NCBI RefSeq assembly: GCF_000988165.1
Contig: NW_020169300.1
Coordinates: forward strand, 1 to 64,000
DNA from: Vairimorpha ceranae
Lineage: Eukaryota; Microsporidia; Nosematidae
Direction: 5' to 3'
DNA: 64,000 nt
The notes under the pieces: model-generated
Databases searched by the model: none
Seen by the model: only the letters and a program-made list of their open reading frames with translations
Told to the model about the DNA's origin: nothing
Part shown: positions 40,510 through 51,289 of the stretch, piece by piece
How positions within the stretch are numbered: position 1 is the stretch's first letter
Layout: each line of letters begins with the position of its first letter
Program-made: the position numbers and the translations under genes

Positions 40510-41310
40510 CTATGTAATTATTACTTTCTTATTTAATACAGTTCTATAATACAATAAGATCACAATTGTAGTGAAGCAAGATTCTAAAACAAATAAAACA
40601 CTTGTTTTCTCAAGGCCAAATTTTATCGTTAGTGGCACAATTACTAGTATACCAAAAAACCACATTGTTCCCATTAACATATTTGTCCATTGAAAAAATG
40701 ACAACCTGTCTAAATGACTTTTATAGAGCAAGTAATCAATATATAAAACTAAGAATTTTAGAATATGAAAAACACAGAATGGATTTCGGCCAGTTGAAAA
40801 AAAATCTGTCATTATTAAAAATACTGACCATATTAAGGAAGCATTTTTACATGAATTTATCATTTCATCCACCACATGTAGTTTTATTTTTAAGTAATCT
40901 ATTCCTATTTTTCTATTGTAACTGTGAAAAATAATATCGTTTCTATTTTCCATAGAAAATATTAAAAAAAATAAAGTTATAATTTGTAATATAATATGAA
41001 AAATAATAAAATTACAATATTCATACATAAAACCTAGATACAAACTAAAGATTATAGAAAAAATTCGAGTTATTTTTATCTGTTGTTGAAATGCAATGCT
41101 TTTGTAAAAAAAATGCTTAGAATACAAACTTACCTCCATAATTAGCAAAACTTTTGTAAAAGTAAGGATATATTTATAAAGCACTATTTTTTTTGAGCAT
41201 TCTGGAAGTGTCTCTACACAATCTAACACGCATCTAGTGACAAGCAGTTCCATTATAGTATTAGATAAGTATAAAATAAAATAGATTACATGTTTTGTAT
41301 GAAAATTCAT
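40510..41310 (-). CDS. Multi-pass membrane protein, local family member 3
   Basis: The start chosen is the ATG at 41310 (MNFHTKHV), since a TCCC block lies three to six bases before it; the frame is open for a few codons further but without ATG. The 266-residue product has seven or eight hydrophobic segments laid out like the two paralogues upstream. It keeps the loop in altered form (DIIFHSYNRKIGIDYLKI at about 125-142), where the D-P-D of the others has changed. It is the most diverged of the three. All three lie on the minus strand, as expected of an old tandem array since spread by non-coding expansion. Function unknown. Confidence 0.7.
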   Translation of the reverse strand: MNFHTKHVIYFILYLSNTIMELLVTRCVLDCVETLPECSKKIVLYKYILTFTKVLLIMEVSLYSKHFFYKSIAFQQQIKITRIFSIIFSLYLGFMYEYCNFIIFHIILQIITLFFLIFSMENRNDIIFHSYNRKIGIDYLKIKLHVVDEMINSCKNASLIWSVFLIMTDFFSTGRNPFCVFHILKFLVLYIDYLLYKSHLDRLSFFQWTNMLMGTMWFFGILVIVPLTIKFGLEKTSVLFVLESCFTTIVILLYYRTVLNKKVIIT

Positions 41311-42759
41311 TGAGGGATTAATACAACACAAAAATTATATATTAGAATAAATTAAATATTGTATAAAACATATTGGATAATACAAAAAAAATAAATACAA
41401 ATTTACTGTTATTGTTTATAAACAACAATTTGAATCTTAAAGTAATTTGTTTAAACTTAATATTAAGATATATTTATTGTTAAATTACATTAAAAATTAA
41501 TTAAAAATATTATTTATTTGTGTAAACAAACATCAAACATTCATTTAAATACTAATCTTGAATAAACGCTTTAAAATAATGAATAAAGTAATAAAACGAA
41601 AAATTAAAAAAAGTATTAATAAATTTTTTGCAAATATTTGATTTATAAGTTTAATTTTAAATTTGTATCAAAATTTTGTCCACAGTTATTTTTATAAAAA
41701 TCAATGTCGAGAAAAAATTTAGTGAAAAATTTATATGTCTTTAATTTATCAAATCACAAGGTAAAACAAAATTAAATGACAGTTTTTGAGGAATATTTTA
41801 AATAAGTAAACGTAGTGAAAAAATTTACCTATACACAAATGTTTCATTTTATAAATTCAGATAGAATTTTTTTTTGGTTTACTTTTCAAAAGTTATGTTT
41901 AGCGTAAATTGTGTATTTAATAACTATAAACTTTATAAGATTGTTTAAAAGAGCTAATAAGATAAAAAAGATATAATTTTTAATCATCTTATAGCAAAAG
42001 AATTTTTATACTTTTTATCTAAAATACTAAATATAATTTTTATAATTTATTTATATCCTTAAATAAGACAATGTTAGTGTGGCTAATGCTTTATTAAGAA
42101 AATAATTTAATAGAATCAAAAAAAGATTTATACTTTCAGCTTTACAAAAAGCTATACTTTTTTAACTTATTATAAAAAATGAATTGTACTAACAATTAAT
42201 TGATAAAGTGATTTTAAAGTTGAAAAAAAATTTATTAATATTTGATATTTATACTTAAATTTAACAAAATCTAGAAATCTATATTCAAAATTAATATATT
42301 TTATATAAAAATAAAAGATTAAATATATAGGTATATATAAATTTAAATTATAATAATAATGTTGATGGTAAAAAAGAATAAATTTTGGCACTAGGTTAAA
42401 TTAATACCGATAAATATTTTTTATCTGTAAACACCTTACAAAGCAAATTATATAATTAATTACAAAAAACAAAAAAATAATTCTTATACCATTTTATGCA
42501 CAAAGAAATGTACATGCATAATTTAAATATTATTAAATATATATTTAATGAATCTTTTGGGTGGAACATGTGACTACTTAATGCGTTATAATGCTTGCAC
42601 ATGATTATATGAGACGTATAATGGAGTTCTACAGTGTATTCATTTACAATTATGTATAAATTATAACTTAAATCTTGTAGAAGATCAAGAACCATACCTC
42701 AGGAGATTATTGCAAATAAAGATATCAAAATAGGGGATTATAGTAGAATCTAGGCAAAT
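41311..42759. other. Intergenic, nothing recognised
   Basis: About 1.45 kb, very AT-rich with long A and T runs. Short minus-strand frames at 42170-42391 and 42456-42695 lack start blocks and look like chance. Confidence 0.5.
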
Positions 42760-43180
42760 ATGGTAATCAAATATAATAAGCCAGATATATTTATTGTGGA
42801 TACAATTAAGAAAGAAATTACAATAGCAGAAGTTGAAATTATTGTATTTAAAAACCTTCTACACTGTTGAAACGAAGAAGAAACATAAAAACGATCTTCT
42901 TTCGAATCATAGAGCCTCAATTTATAAGTATAAGTCTAAAATTATCCCTTATGTAATGACGTGGGATAGTATAGTAACAAATTACCACCGCCCATATGCA
43001 AATGACTAGGATTGGGGTTCCGAACTGAGGCATATGTACAAACAAGAGTTCTCAAAATGGAATTGGAAAGCCTAACTATCGCCAATCGCCGAAGCCTTGA
43101 TGCTTACCTGGAGCTAGAAGTAAGTATTGAAAAGGGAAGCTTTAAGATGATGGATTTGATTTTGGAAGCTTTGAAGACTG
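42760..43180 (+). mobile_element. Non-LTR retrotransposon (LINE) 3' fragment, decayed
   Basis: The start of this piece encodes NKPDIFIVDTIKKEITIAEV, matching the R/K-P-D-I-x-V-x-D ... I-I-E/D-V segment after the reverse transcriptase palm of LINE-type elements. After stops and frame changes it gives KIIPYVMTWDSIVTNYH and then EAYVQTRVLKMELES. The reverse transcriptase proper is missing, so this is a dead 5'-truncated copy. Its 3' half (about 42940-43160) is closely similar to the minus-strand copy at 10085-10330. The 60-codon frame at 43012-43194 is simply part of this tail. It ends some 190 bp before the first gene of the 100-residue secreted family. Confidence 0.8.
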
Positions 43181-43300
43181 CATGTAATGAATAAAGAAGA
43201 AAACTTTTTATATACCCTAATAAATATATTTAATTACCTTAAAATATAAAAAAAGAGCTCATTAATGTAGTAAATATCACAATTTGTTACAAGAATAACA

Positions 43301-43320
43301 CTTTTACTTTATATTTTAAA
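43301..43320 (+). promoter_or_regulatory. Conserved upstream motif of the 100-aa gene family
   Basis: The sequence TTTTACTTTATATTTTAAA recurs with few changes about 65-85 bases before the ATG of four of the five family genes: here, 47142-47161, 54117-54136 and 61018-61037. A weaker version precedes the gene at 58473. A TATA-like core and fixed position suggest a shared promoter element. Confidence 0.55.
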
Positions 43321-43366
43321 TACAGTGCTTGATTTTTTTACAAAAAAATTGCAAACCACCCCTCAA

Positions 43367-43669
43367 ATGAATATTTGGTTCTTTATACTTGTAGTATTTT
43401 CATTAAATTTATCAACAAGTTGTTATCGAAGCAACGAGTTAAAAGATAGGAGAGAAATTGTGAGCGAATTATCAAAAAAAATTAAAACTCTACATATGCT
43501 TAATGATTTGTATAAAATAAACGAGGTTGAATTTGAAAAAAGACTATTAGCTTTAATTCATTCAGTTTCAGTATTAAATTGTTGCTGTATTAATAATTGT
43601 GAATATAATTCTTTGGTGACTGGTATTGTCAAAGAACAAGGTAAATATCTTAATAAGGTTTTTTATTAA
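43367..43669 (+). CDS. Small secreted cysteine protein, 100-aa family member A
   Basis: The start is the ATG at 43367, three to six bases after a CCCC block; the frame extends 14 codons further upstream but that part is not shared with the relatives. The product is exactly 100 residues. It has a signal peptide (1-18, MNIWFFILVVFSLNLSTS), Cys19 at the expected mature N terminus, a charged helical middle, Cys72-73-74 in NCCCINNCEY, Cys78, and the ending VFY. Five such genes lie in the same orientation between 43 and 61.4 kb. No known family is recognised. The design (signal peptide, small size, fixed cysteines, variable middle) suggests a secreted or surface protein that meets the host; that is inference. 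Confidence 0.85.
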   Translation: MNIWFFILVVFSLNLSTSCYRSNELKDRREIVSELSKKIKTLHMLNDLYKINEVEFEKRLLALIHSVSVLNCCCINNCEYNSLVTGIVKEQGKYLNKVFY

Positions 43670-44059
43670 AAATATTTATAATAAATTTTTTACAAGATCT
43701 ATTATCCCATCGCTTTTTATTACAAAAATTGTAATACTTAAATAACATAGATTACACTTTATTAAAAATTTTTATATATGCTGTCTAAAGTATTTAAAAA
43801 CATTAAGGGTTTAAAAACGATAAATTTTACAAAATAATTAGCACATTTTCAAAGAAGACTACCTGTTGTTTTTGTTTTATAATTATTTTAAAAAACACTA
43901 AAGACAAAGGAGACTTGTGATCTGATAATAGAAGGCCATAATACCTTTTTTACAAAAAATAAATGACGTTAATGTCTTCAAAAATAATTCTAAAAATTAA
44001 ATATTGAAAAAAAAACATTAAGAGGCAAATTTATATTTGTTTTATGAGTTTAAATGAAA
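43670..44059. other. Intergenic, nothing recognised
   Basis: 3' flank of family member A. It has a TTTTTACAA-type stretch also seen after the other members but no gene. Confidence 0.4.
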
Positions 44060-44600
44060 GCATATGCATGTAACAGTATTGGCAAAGTTCTGGCCAGTAT
44101 TGAAAGGACAATTGTAATAATTTAACCTTAGAACAAAAAGATTTAATAATTGTAAAAATAGATTTGTTTGACTAATACATTGATTAGATCATTCGAGAAG
44201 AGACCAAATGCTTTTTGACTGTTATAAACCAGGAATTGTTAGCTTTATCTATTTTTAAAAAATGTTTGTAAAAATTTCATCAAAAAAAAATATAAAATAA
44301 GCTATCTTATACAAGGAGTTTGTGTTTTTGGCTTTGTCGAAAGAAAAAATAAAAAGGTGTACCTTTTTTTTGGTTTTTTAATATTTCTACATTTACATTT
44401 ACAATTTTTCATTAAAGGTATGTAGAGCGAGAAACTACAATCTATAGGGATTTAAGAAAAAAATTTATAAAAATTAACATAAATTTAATTACGAGACTGC
44501 TCACCTCAGTGGATTCCTTAAAAGGTTGAATACAAATCACTAACCTATACCTGGTAAGATATATGTTGTTAATAATTTTGCTAATTGATATGAGCCCAAA
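44060..44600 (+). repeat. Dispersed repeat R1, copy 1 (decayed former coding unit)
   Basis: This stretch aligns in the same direction with 59745-60215. Shared landmarks in order are a segment encoding VLAKFWPVLK, a TGCTTTTTGA stretch, TTTGTGTTTTTGGCYTTGTCG, and GATAAGATATATGTT-like sequence near the right end. Both copies have stops in all frames. It looks like the remains of one gene or element duplicated within the array. The family is not recognised. Confidence 0.6.
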
Positions 44601-44829
44601 GAACCTGTAATGTCATTAAGTTGTCCTTTAGCATAATTGTCGTAATACAATTTAAGTTGATTCTATGTTTTTGACTTGTATTGTTTCTAAATGTTTTGGT
44701 CTTCTGGTGTTGCAAGATAAATATTTTTGAAACATAATAATTTTATTATTAAAACAGTCTGTGCTGTTTCGTTAAAACGAGAGAAGAAAATTAATGTACA
44801 CTAAAATGCTTTTTTGAATTGTATGTTGC

Positions 44830-45460
44830 ATCTTTGCGTGTGTATATATTGTTTTATTTTAAATTCTAGACTTTTTTAATTGAAAAAATCTGCAATATCG
44901 CACATTTTGAATCAAAATTTATGATTAAAACTTATAAAAAATTTACAAATAATGTATGTTTATAGAGAATTGTCTCATGCTATACATTACTGTTTTAAAA
45001 AGAAAATTGAAACAGAATTTTTAAATTTAAAAAAAAAATTTAAAAATAAAAAAATGTTAAAATTCAAACTTTTTATAATAATTTGATTGATGACTAGCTT
45101 AAGCTATCCCGTTTATAATAGGATGATAATAGGTTATCCTATCCCATTTAAAACAAAATTACAAATATTACGTGTGATCTTTCGTTATCCATGTGTGTTA
45201 CCTCTTTTGAGCTTGTATGTATTGTTTTAAATTACAAGAAAGTCTTATTTTTATAAATTAAAATTTGTACCATTACACATTTTTCAATTTTAATAACTGA
45301 ATAAAATTAAAGAAACATACACAAATATATTGTGCCGCGCTTATAGAAATAACTTTACGAAAATGTTACTCCTTTTGTATTGAAAATACAAAGAAGCTTT
45401 TAAATTAAAAAAATGAAGAGCTAAAAAATAAAACAATATACAAATTCAAACTTTTGGATC
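44830..45460 (+). repeat. Dispersed non-coding repeat R2, copies 1a and 1b
   Basis: Two tandem diverged units. Landmarks are GAGCTTGTATGTATTGTT (or GTGTGTATATATTGTT), TTGTGCCGCGCTTATAGAAA and an AAATTCAAACTTTTTATA end followed by GACTAGCTTAAGCTAT. The same order recurs at 51290-51600 and partly at 59200-59400. No coding capacity seen. Confidence 0.5.
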
Positions 45461-45637
45461 AGGTCTATTAGACGGTTTGATTTTAATTCAGGTCCATTAG
45501 GCACCCCGTAAAAAGAAAAAAAATCAAAACTTAAATAATTTTATAATAGATGTAAATTTATCATTTGCACGAAGATCCTAAACATAAACTTTTGTAAAAA
45601 TGCTTTTCTTTGTTCTAAGGTTAAAACTATCAATTTT

Positions 45638-46451
45638 TTAATGGTATTTTCTTTGTTCGAAGGGTAAATTCATCATTTTTTTAGTGGCCAATTTCAGTTT
45701 ATTGTTACAAAACTCCACATTTTGAGTATTTGTGCCAGTATTACGATCAACAAAGCAATATTTATGACAAACTGTTTGATGCTGATATATATTTAATTCA
45801 TTTAGTGATGAATAAGACTTCCATTCATCTGTTACTATAATACTCCTAGGAATTACAATCTGATTTATTATATATAGTAATACTTCTGCAGAACGATTTT
45901 CAACAATAACAGAATAACCCAAAGCTAAAACAAAAAAAGTACCAACAAATACTTAAGCCCAGCACGCAGGTATGTGTCGACTATGATGATTTTTCGCATT
46001 AAAATTTAATTTTGTCTCGTCAATTTTCACGATAATGTTTGGACTGCTAAGTTTATTAAGATGATCTACAAAATATTGTTTAATCATTAAGGCTATAATT
46101 TTTTTAAAGCTAATAACAGCCCTTTTTTAATTTGGACTAGCCCTATAATAGCTGTAAACATAAGGCCTAATGAAAAATAATAGACGCCTTTAAAATAGTT
46201 TTAAGATAAATTCTAAATGACGAAAGAATAGAACTATATCTTATAGACAGAGTGGTTTGATATTTAATATATGCATATTGTATGTATCTCCACCCAAATT
46301 CATCTATATGCCGTTTACTAATCTTGAAGGCAATGTTTATATTGAAATAAATGCAAAGCTGCTGGTTTTTTAATATGTTATATCTAAATAACATTATTAT
46401 GATTTCGTAGTTGCTCATCAAGGCAATTTTGTCTCCTATATTTCGATTCAT
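45638..46451 (-). mobile_element. Merlin/ISXO2-type DDE transposon relic, copy 1
   Basis: On the minus strand the pieces of a transposase appear in order. First comes DEFGWRYIQYAYIKYQTTLS with following SSILSSFRI (N-terminal region, where W-R-C and S-I-R-x-x-S-F-F are expected). Next is a segment with VKIDETKLNF (first catalytic Asp), then IVTDEWKSYSSLNEL (second Asp) with the H-K-Y-x-F-V-D and T-G-T-N-T-Q-N-V-E (Glu) segment. This is the IS1595/ISXO2 layout of eukaryotic Merlin transposons. Frameshifts and stops separate the pieces, so the copy is dead. Terminal inverted repeats were not found by eye. A second copy of the same family is at 47985-48720. Confidence 0.85.
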
Positions 46452-46609
46452 TTAAAGGTTAAAAGATATGCAAAAAAGTAAAAAATAGCAGATCCATTAG
46501 ACGCTCCAATGGGATCGATTATTAATCCGACCTAAAATTTTTTATTATTGATGAATTAAGTTTTGCTTTTAATAGGACTAAAACTGCAAAATGCTCATGT
46601 GCTTTTTCT

Positions 46610-47600
46610 TATTTCAATTGTATGTTACAGGTTTAGAGCAAAATCTCATGTAATATTTTTTATTCCTTCTTTTTATACTATTAAAATTTGTTATGGCACA
46701 CTTCTTTCAATTAACTTATTAATTTTAACCATATTTAAATACAGACAAATTTGTTTTGTGCATAAAATGATAAATATTTTAATAATACTACCATTTTTAA
46801 ATTAAAAAATAAAAATTCTTAAAAAAGGGGTTAAAAATTAAATCAAATTTTTCTTATCTTTTTAATATATAAAATAAATTGCATTTTAGAGCTTTGTCTT
46901 CTTTAAATGCACCAATTATATTTTTAAATTATAAAACATGATAAACTTAATATTTCTTTTTTATAAAGGCCAATCTAATTCAAATAATTATTTTATTTGG
47001 TAGTATTTCACATAAATTTACCAAATATTAAGAACCAAAATAAAATTTAAGTAAAAATTTTATACTTTTTAATAAATATTTTCTTAAACAATTAACATTA
47101 ATTCTGATACTGTTTATTTGCATATTAAAAAATAAGTTCATTTTTACATTATATTTTAAATATAATGCGTAGTATTTTTACAAATAAAGTTACAAATCAC
47201 CCCTTGTATGAATATTTGGTTCTTTATAATTACAGTATCCTCATTAAATCTACCGACAAGTTGATATCAGGGCAACGAGTTGGAAACCAAAAGAGAAATT
47301 GTAGAGGATATTTTGATTGAAATTCACTTTTTGATTTTTCTATATGACGATTACAAAGTGGACGAGGATGAATTTAAAATAAGACTATTGTGTTTAATTC
47401 ATTCAGTCTCGGCAGCAAATTGTTGCTGCATTGATAATTGCGAATATAATTCTTTTGTGACAGATATTGTAGAGGAACACAGTGAATATCTTAATAAAAT
47501 TTTTTATTAAAAATCTTTTACTTAATTTTTTTAATTAAGCATTTTTACAAAGTTTAACAAAAATTTGTGATTTTTATAATTAACTTAGATTATAATTAAT
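46610..47600 (+). repeat. Segmental duplication, copy 1
   Basis: This ~1-kb block matches 53584-54575 in the same direction, about 6.97 kb away. From the left edge to the middle of the family gene I see only one substitution (T46763 against C) and one C in the start block before the genes diverge. The match resumes in the 3' flank. The frame at 46563-46805 lies inside the block and is also kept in copy 2, but it has no start block and I do not treat it as a gene. Confidence 0.9.
47208..47510 (+). pseudogene. 100-aa secreted family member B, nonsense at codon 19
   Basis: From the ATG at 47208 (CCCC block four to seven bases upstream) the frame matches the other members codon for codon for 100 codons, except that codon 19 at 47262-47264 is TGA where all relatives have TGT for Cys19. 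Downstream the frame stays open through the CCC-I-D-N-CEY motif to the family ending IFY. With one stop and no frameshift the inactivation looks recent, or the base may be a sequencing error. The signal peptide part is identical in DNA to member C at 54183, while the mature part differs at many codons. Confidence 0.85.
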
Positions 47601-47984
47601 TTATTAGAAGTTTTAAAGACTCTGTATCCTGTATTAAATAAAGACAATGAAAGAAAGTATTTTTAATTTTATTTAACTAAACTTTTTATCTATTAAAGTT
47701 TTTCTAATAATCTTAATATTTGTGAATTTGAAATTTTTTTAATTATTCAACCCACCTATTTACAAAACTTTATTAATTTCTTATTTTTTATTTAAGTTTG
47801 GTATTTCTAAAAAATTGGTAGGATTTCTTAGAATTAATGCCAACTTATTTCACACTGTACTTTTAAAATTCAATATAGATTATTAAAAAAATAAAAACAG
47901 GTTCTCCCAGTCCCCCGTAAAAACAACAATTTAAATAATTATATAAAAGACAAAAATTTTTCACTAGTATGCCGCTCTCTAAAC
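47601..47984. other. Intergenic, nothing recognised
   Basis: AT-rich DNA between family member B and the second Merlin relic. A CCCCC run at 47912-47916 on the plus strand is not followed by an ATG within 20 bases. Confidence 0.4.
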
Positions 47985-48720
47985 ATAAATTCTAATAAAA
48001 TCGCCTTTCTTTAAGCTCTAGCTAATCCATTTCTTGCTTTAATTTGAGCCTTAAGCCTGTTATTATAAGAAACTACGCCTGAGTATGCACGCCAGTAATA
48101 GGATCTACAAAAAAATTGTATTTATGACAAACAGTGTAATATTCATAATCAACTGAGTTAGATAAGTTTTTATAAGCTTTCCATTCATCGTAGGGTATAA
48201 TACCGCCGGCCTTAACAACAGAATTTATTATAGAAATAAGAACGGTTGCAAATATAGATTTTACAATAATAGCATATCCCAGTGCAGATTAAATGATGTA
48301 TCTACGGTGCAAAAACACCAAAAGGCCTGTGAAGAGTTATTTTTATGACCAAAAACATCATAATTCAACTTGGTTTCATCTATTTGCACAAAAATATAAG
48401 GACATTCTAGTTTAATAGAATTGTTTGTGAAAAATACGGCATTTCGTTCGATATAATTTTGCTGCTTGATTAAAGGGGTTTTCCCGAAGCCTAAAAGTTT
48501 AATGATTTTATAATAATTTTTACCATACGCACAGTAATTGATTGATTTACGTATTTTTTTAATATCATTTTAAAATAGTAGAGCTAAGAATTGGAACACA
48601 GAAAGTGGTTGTCTGGTAGTTCTTACAAGCATATAAGGAGCATCTCCACTCAAACTTGTCAGGAATTTTAGAACTATGCATTAGGCGCATATTTTTATGG
48701 CAAAACTTACAAGTCTATTC
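47985..48720 (-). mobile_element. Merlin/ISXO2-type DDE transposon relic, copy 2
   Basis: The same transposase as at 45638-46451, in the same orientation and more damaged. Recognisable pieces on the minus strand are KFEWRC followed by ACKNYQTT (N-terminal), VQIDETKLNYDVFGHKN (first Asp), and DEWKAYKNLSN (second Asp) with a following H-K-Y-x-F-F-V-D segment, broken by several frame changes. The two copies differ at many positions, so they come from separate or old insertions. Confidence 0.8.
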
Positions 48721-49475
48721 ACATCTGATTAAACTTCATTTAAAAATAAAGTTTACATTTCGCTTTCACCTGCTTTAATAATTTAATCTAATTCTGCTTT
48801 TTCAACGCATAAAAAGTATAAAATTTGAAAATTTAATATGATATAATATTTTTCGCTAGTCTTCGACGGTGAATTGGTAAGACTTGATCCATTAAATATC
48901 GAGCAACAACTAGCTGTTTTGTTAGTCTGCTTTAATTTTTTAAAAAGTGTTTAGGAAAAGTACTTTTTTTTATAACGTAAGTTTTACAATGAAATACAAC
49001 GAAAGTATTCTAAGTCTTATCATATTTCAATGGATATGCTAATGGGATATTTGCAATTTTGAAGTATGTAAAAACATGCTTTATCTTTAAATCACAATTC
49101 TCAAAAGTAACACAGCCATTTTCAAGTTTAACTTTTGTAAGGATTTTTCTAAATTCTTGTTTAATTATTATTATTTAAGTTTACTTATTTTTTTAGAATT
49201 TTGTTTATTTTTTAAAAATTCATGCCATTTTTACTTTTTATTAAATTTGTGATTTTAATTAAATTTTTATAATGTAAAAGTCAAAAAAATTTGCTAACAG
49301 ATATAAAATAAAATAAAATAAACAAATACATATTTACTGATAAATCATATGCTAGATTGTATCATGCCACTAAGATTATTATTATAAATCATAAACGTTT
49401 ATTCTATTTTATTTTTAAAAATTTTATTTAGCTAATTATAGATTTTTAGAAAGATTTTTAAATATACCCCTCAAA
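48721..49475. other. Intergenic, nothing recognised
   Basis: About 750 bp between the Merlin relic and the split secreted gene. No gene or RNA recognised. The CCCC block of the next gene lies at 49467-49470. Confidence 0.45.
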
Positions 49476-50800
49476 ATGTTTAAATTCTTTTACTTTTTTA
49501 CAGGCATATGTACCTCAACAAATAATGAATCGATCAATACTACGGAATCTGTTGCAAGTGATATAAATGAAAATATCAAAAAAATAAATATCAATATAAT
49601 CAAATTCTAAAGGGAAACGATAGCACAAATCAATTTTTAGGACAAGAGAACTGTAAGCTGGGGAAAACAAATGGAAATACCTTAGATTTAGAAAAAGAAA
49701 TACAATTTAACAATAGAATAAGCTCTACCGCAGATAATCCCATTTTTTATACAATGAATTTTAAGTGCTTTCAAGATAATAACAACACTACAAATAATGA
49801 ACCTGTTGAAAACCCTAACATGAAAAAACGTAAATTAGATGGTAATAGTAAATTTGTAACGCTTGAAAATAAAGAACATCCATTACAAATTTTTCAAAAT
49901 AGTCCAAAGATATACTATGGTAGTACATCTAACTGTTTTAAATCTCAAAAACAGTATGATGGATTATTAAACTCTGATAAAGCGATAAATGACCAAAGTG
50001 AAAATAAAAATTGTATAGATATTATAATATATAAAGATAACAATGATTTACTGAATAAGATTTATAATTATTATACTGAAATATTTAATATGTATCTAAT
50101 TTCTATAAAAAATTTAAATAACAATCCTGTATTTCAAAATGAAAGAGTACAATTTAATAACCAACAATTGACAAATTTAGATATATTTTTGGATTTTTTT
50201 AAAGAGATTCTAGGTCATGGTAAATCTTTATTTGACAAAGCCAAAAATGAGAAAATTTCAATTCCAAAAAAAGATTTCTTTTTTGGAAATATAGACAAAA
50301 AATTTCTATCTGAATTATCAAAGCTTAAAACCCTATATGATTCGAAGGGAAGAACCATAAACAATAGCATTGAACGTCATATAAAAAATATAGAAGAGAA
50401 TTCTTTTTTTAAAGAATCTTCATGTGAGTCCATTAAAAGATTAATAATAGAATGCAATATGTTTATAAAAGAGGTAGTAAAGCATTTCATGTATTTTAAA
50501 TCGGCTGTTTACTTGAATGAGAAAAATTTAAGTTTAATTTATTATGAATGTAAAGATATCTCACAAAGATTTGCAGTTATTTCACGAGATGTACATCTAG
50601 AATGTATTGTTGTAATTATAAAAATGCTAATTGAAAGATTAGAACACTTTCGAGATTTTTTAGGTAAGATAAATCGTAATTTAATTATGTTTTTTAATTC
50701 TGTGGCATGTTTGTCTACAGATATTAAATGGTTAATTTCCTCTTTAAAAGACATTATGGATAGTATTGATAAAAAATATGAATGTAGAGAGCTTAACTAA
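49476..50800 (+). pseudogene. Secreted helical protein gene, split by a frameshift
   Basis: A CCCC block at 49467-49470 marks the ATG at 49476, which opens a 44-codon frame with a short signal-like start (MFKFFYFFTGICTS) and ends at a stop at 49608-49610. From 49571 another frame is open without interruption to 50800, and translates to similar Asn/Ser/Thr/Lys-rich sequence before the internal Met at 49754. One gene of about 440 codons is therefore split by a single missing base, most simply in the A7 run at 49578-49584. The main part (residues after 49754, 348 codons) is polar then helical and coiled-coil-like, with YECKDISQRF and conserved-looking cysteines. No family is recognised. Real mutation, sequencing error and slippage are all possible. 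Confidence 0.75.
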
Positions 50801-51289
50801 TATATTTTATAAATATTAAATTTATTAGACGTTTTTATATTATGTTAAAAAAATATCTTTGCATTATTTTACAATTAATAAAAAAAATTATCATTCTTAT
50901 GCATATATTCAGTCTAAAGTACTTAAGATGACAGTGTAAAGCTTAACTGTGGAAAACCCGAGGAAAATTCAACTAAAAAAGGTGTTTAGATATAAATGAG
51001 TGAACAAAAAAAAGAAGTTGAACCAATTGATAGGCAGGTACTTACTGAACATTATGTGTATATAATAAAAAATTAATATTATTATATCTAAAGTAAATTA
51101 TTTTTATACTTTCATTAGTATTGCTATTAGAATAGTAAATTACAACTTAGAAAGAACAAATAAATCACAGTAAGATAAGGCTTATTGAAAATTTTCATAG
51201 TAAATATAATAAAAAATGTATTGCAGTATACAATAATTTATGTATTATAACTTAACTTTCTTTTAATAAAAAATTTTACAAATTTTAAA
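50801..51289. other. Intergenic, nothing recognised
   Basis: Holds a 26-codon frame at 50996-51076 (MSEQKKEVEPIDRQVLTEHY...) of coding-like composition but no start block; possibly a gene scrap. Confidence 0.4.

Noticed and set aside
46563..46805. 80-codon frame, also kept in the duplicate at 53573-53779
   Set aside because: Kept only because the whole block was duplicated with almost no change; no C-rich start block, no motif, and its start differs between the copies.
47262..47264. TGA read as a sense codon (alternative genetic code) in family member B
   Set aside because: The relatives use TGT here, and other genes (for example the UBC9, TPS and kinase genes) read normally under the standard code.
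50996..51076. 26-codon frame MSEQKKEVEPIDRQ...
   Set aside because: Coding-like composition but too short, no start block and no match; noted as a possible gene scrap only.
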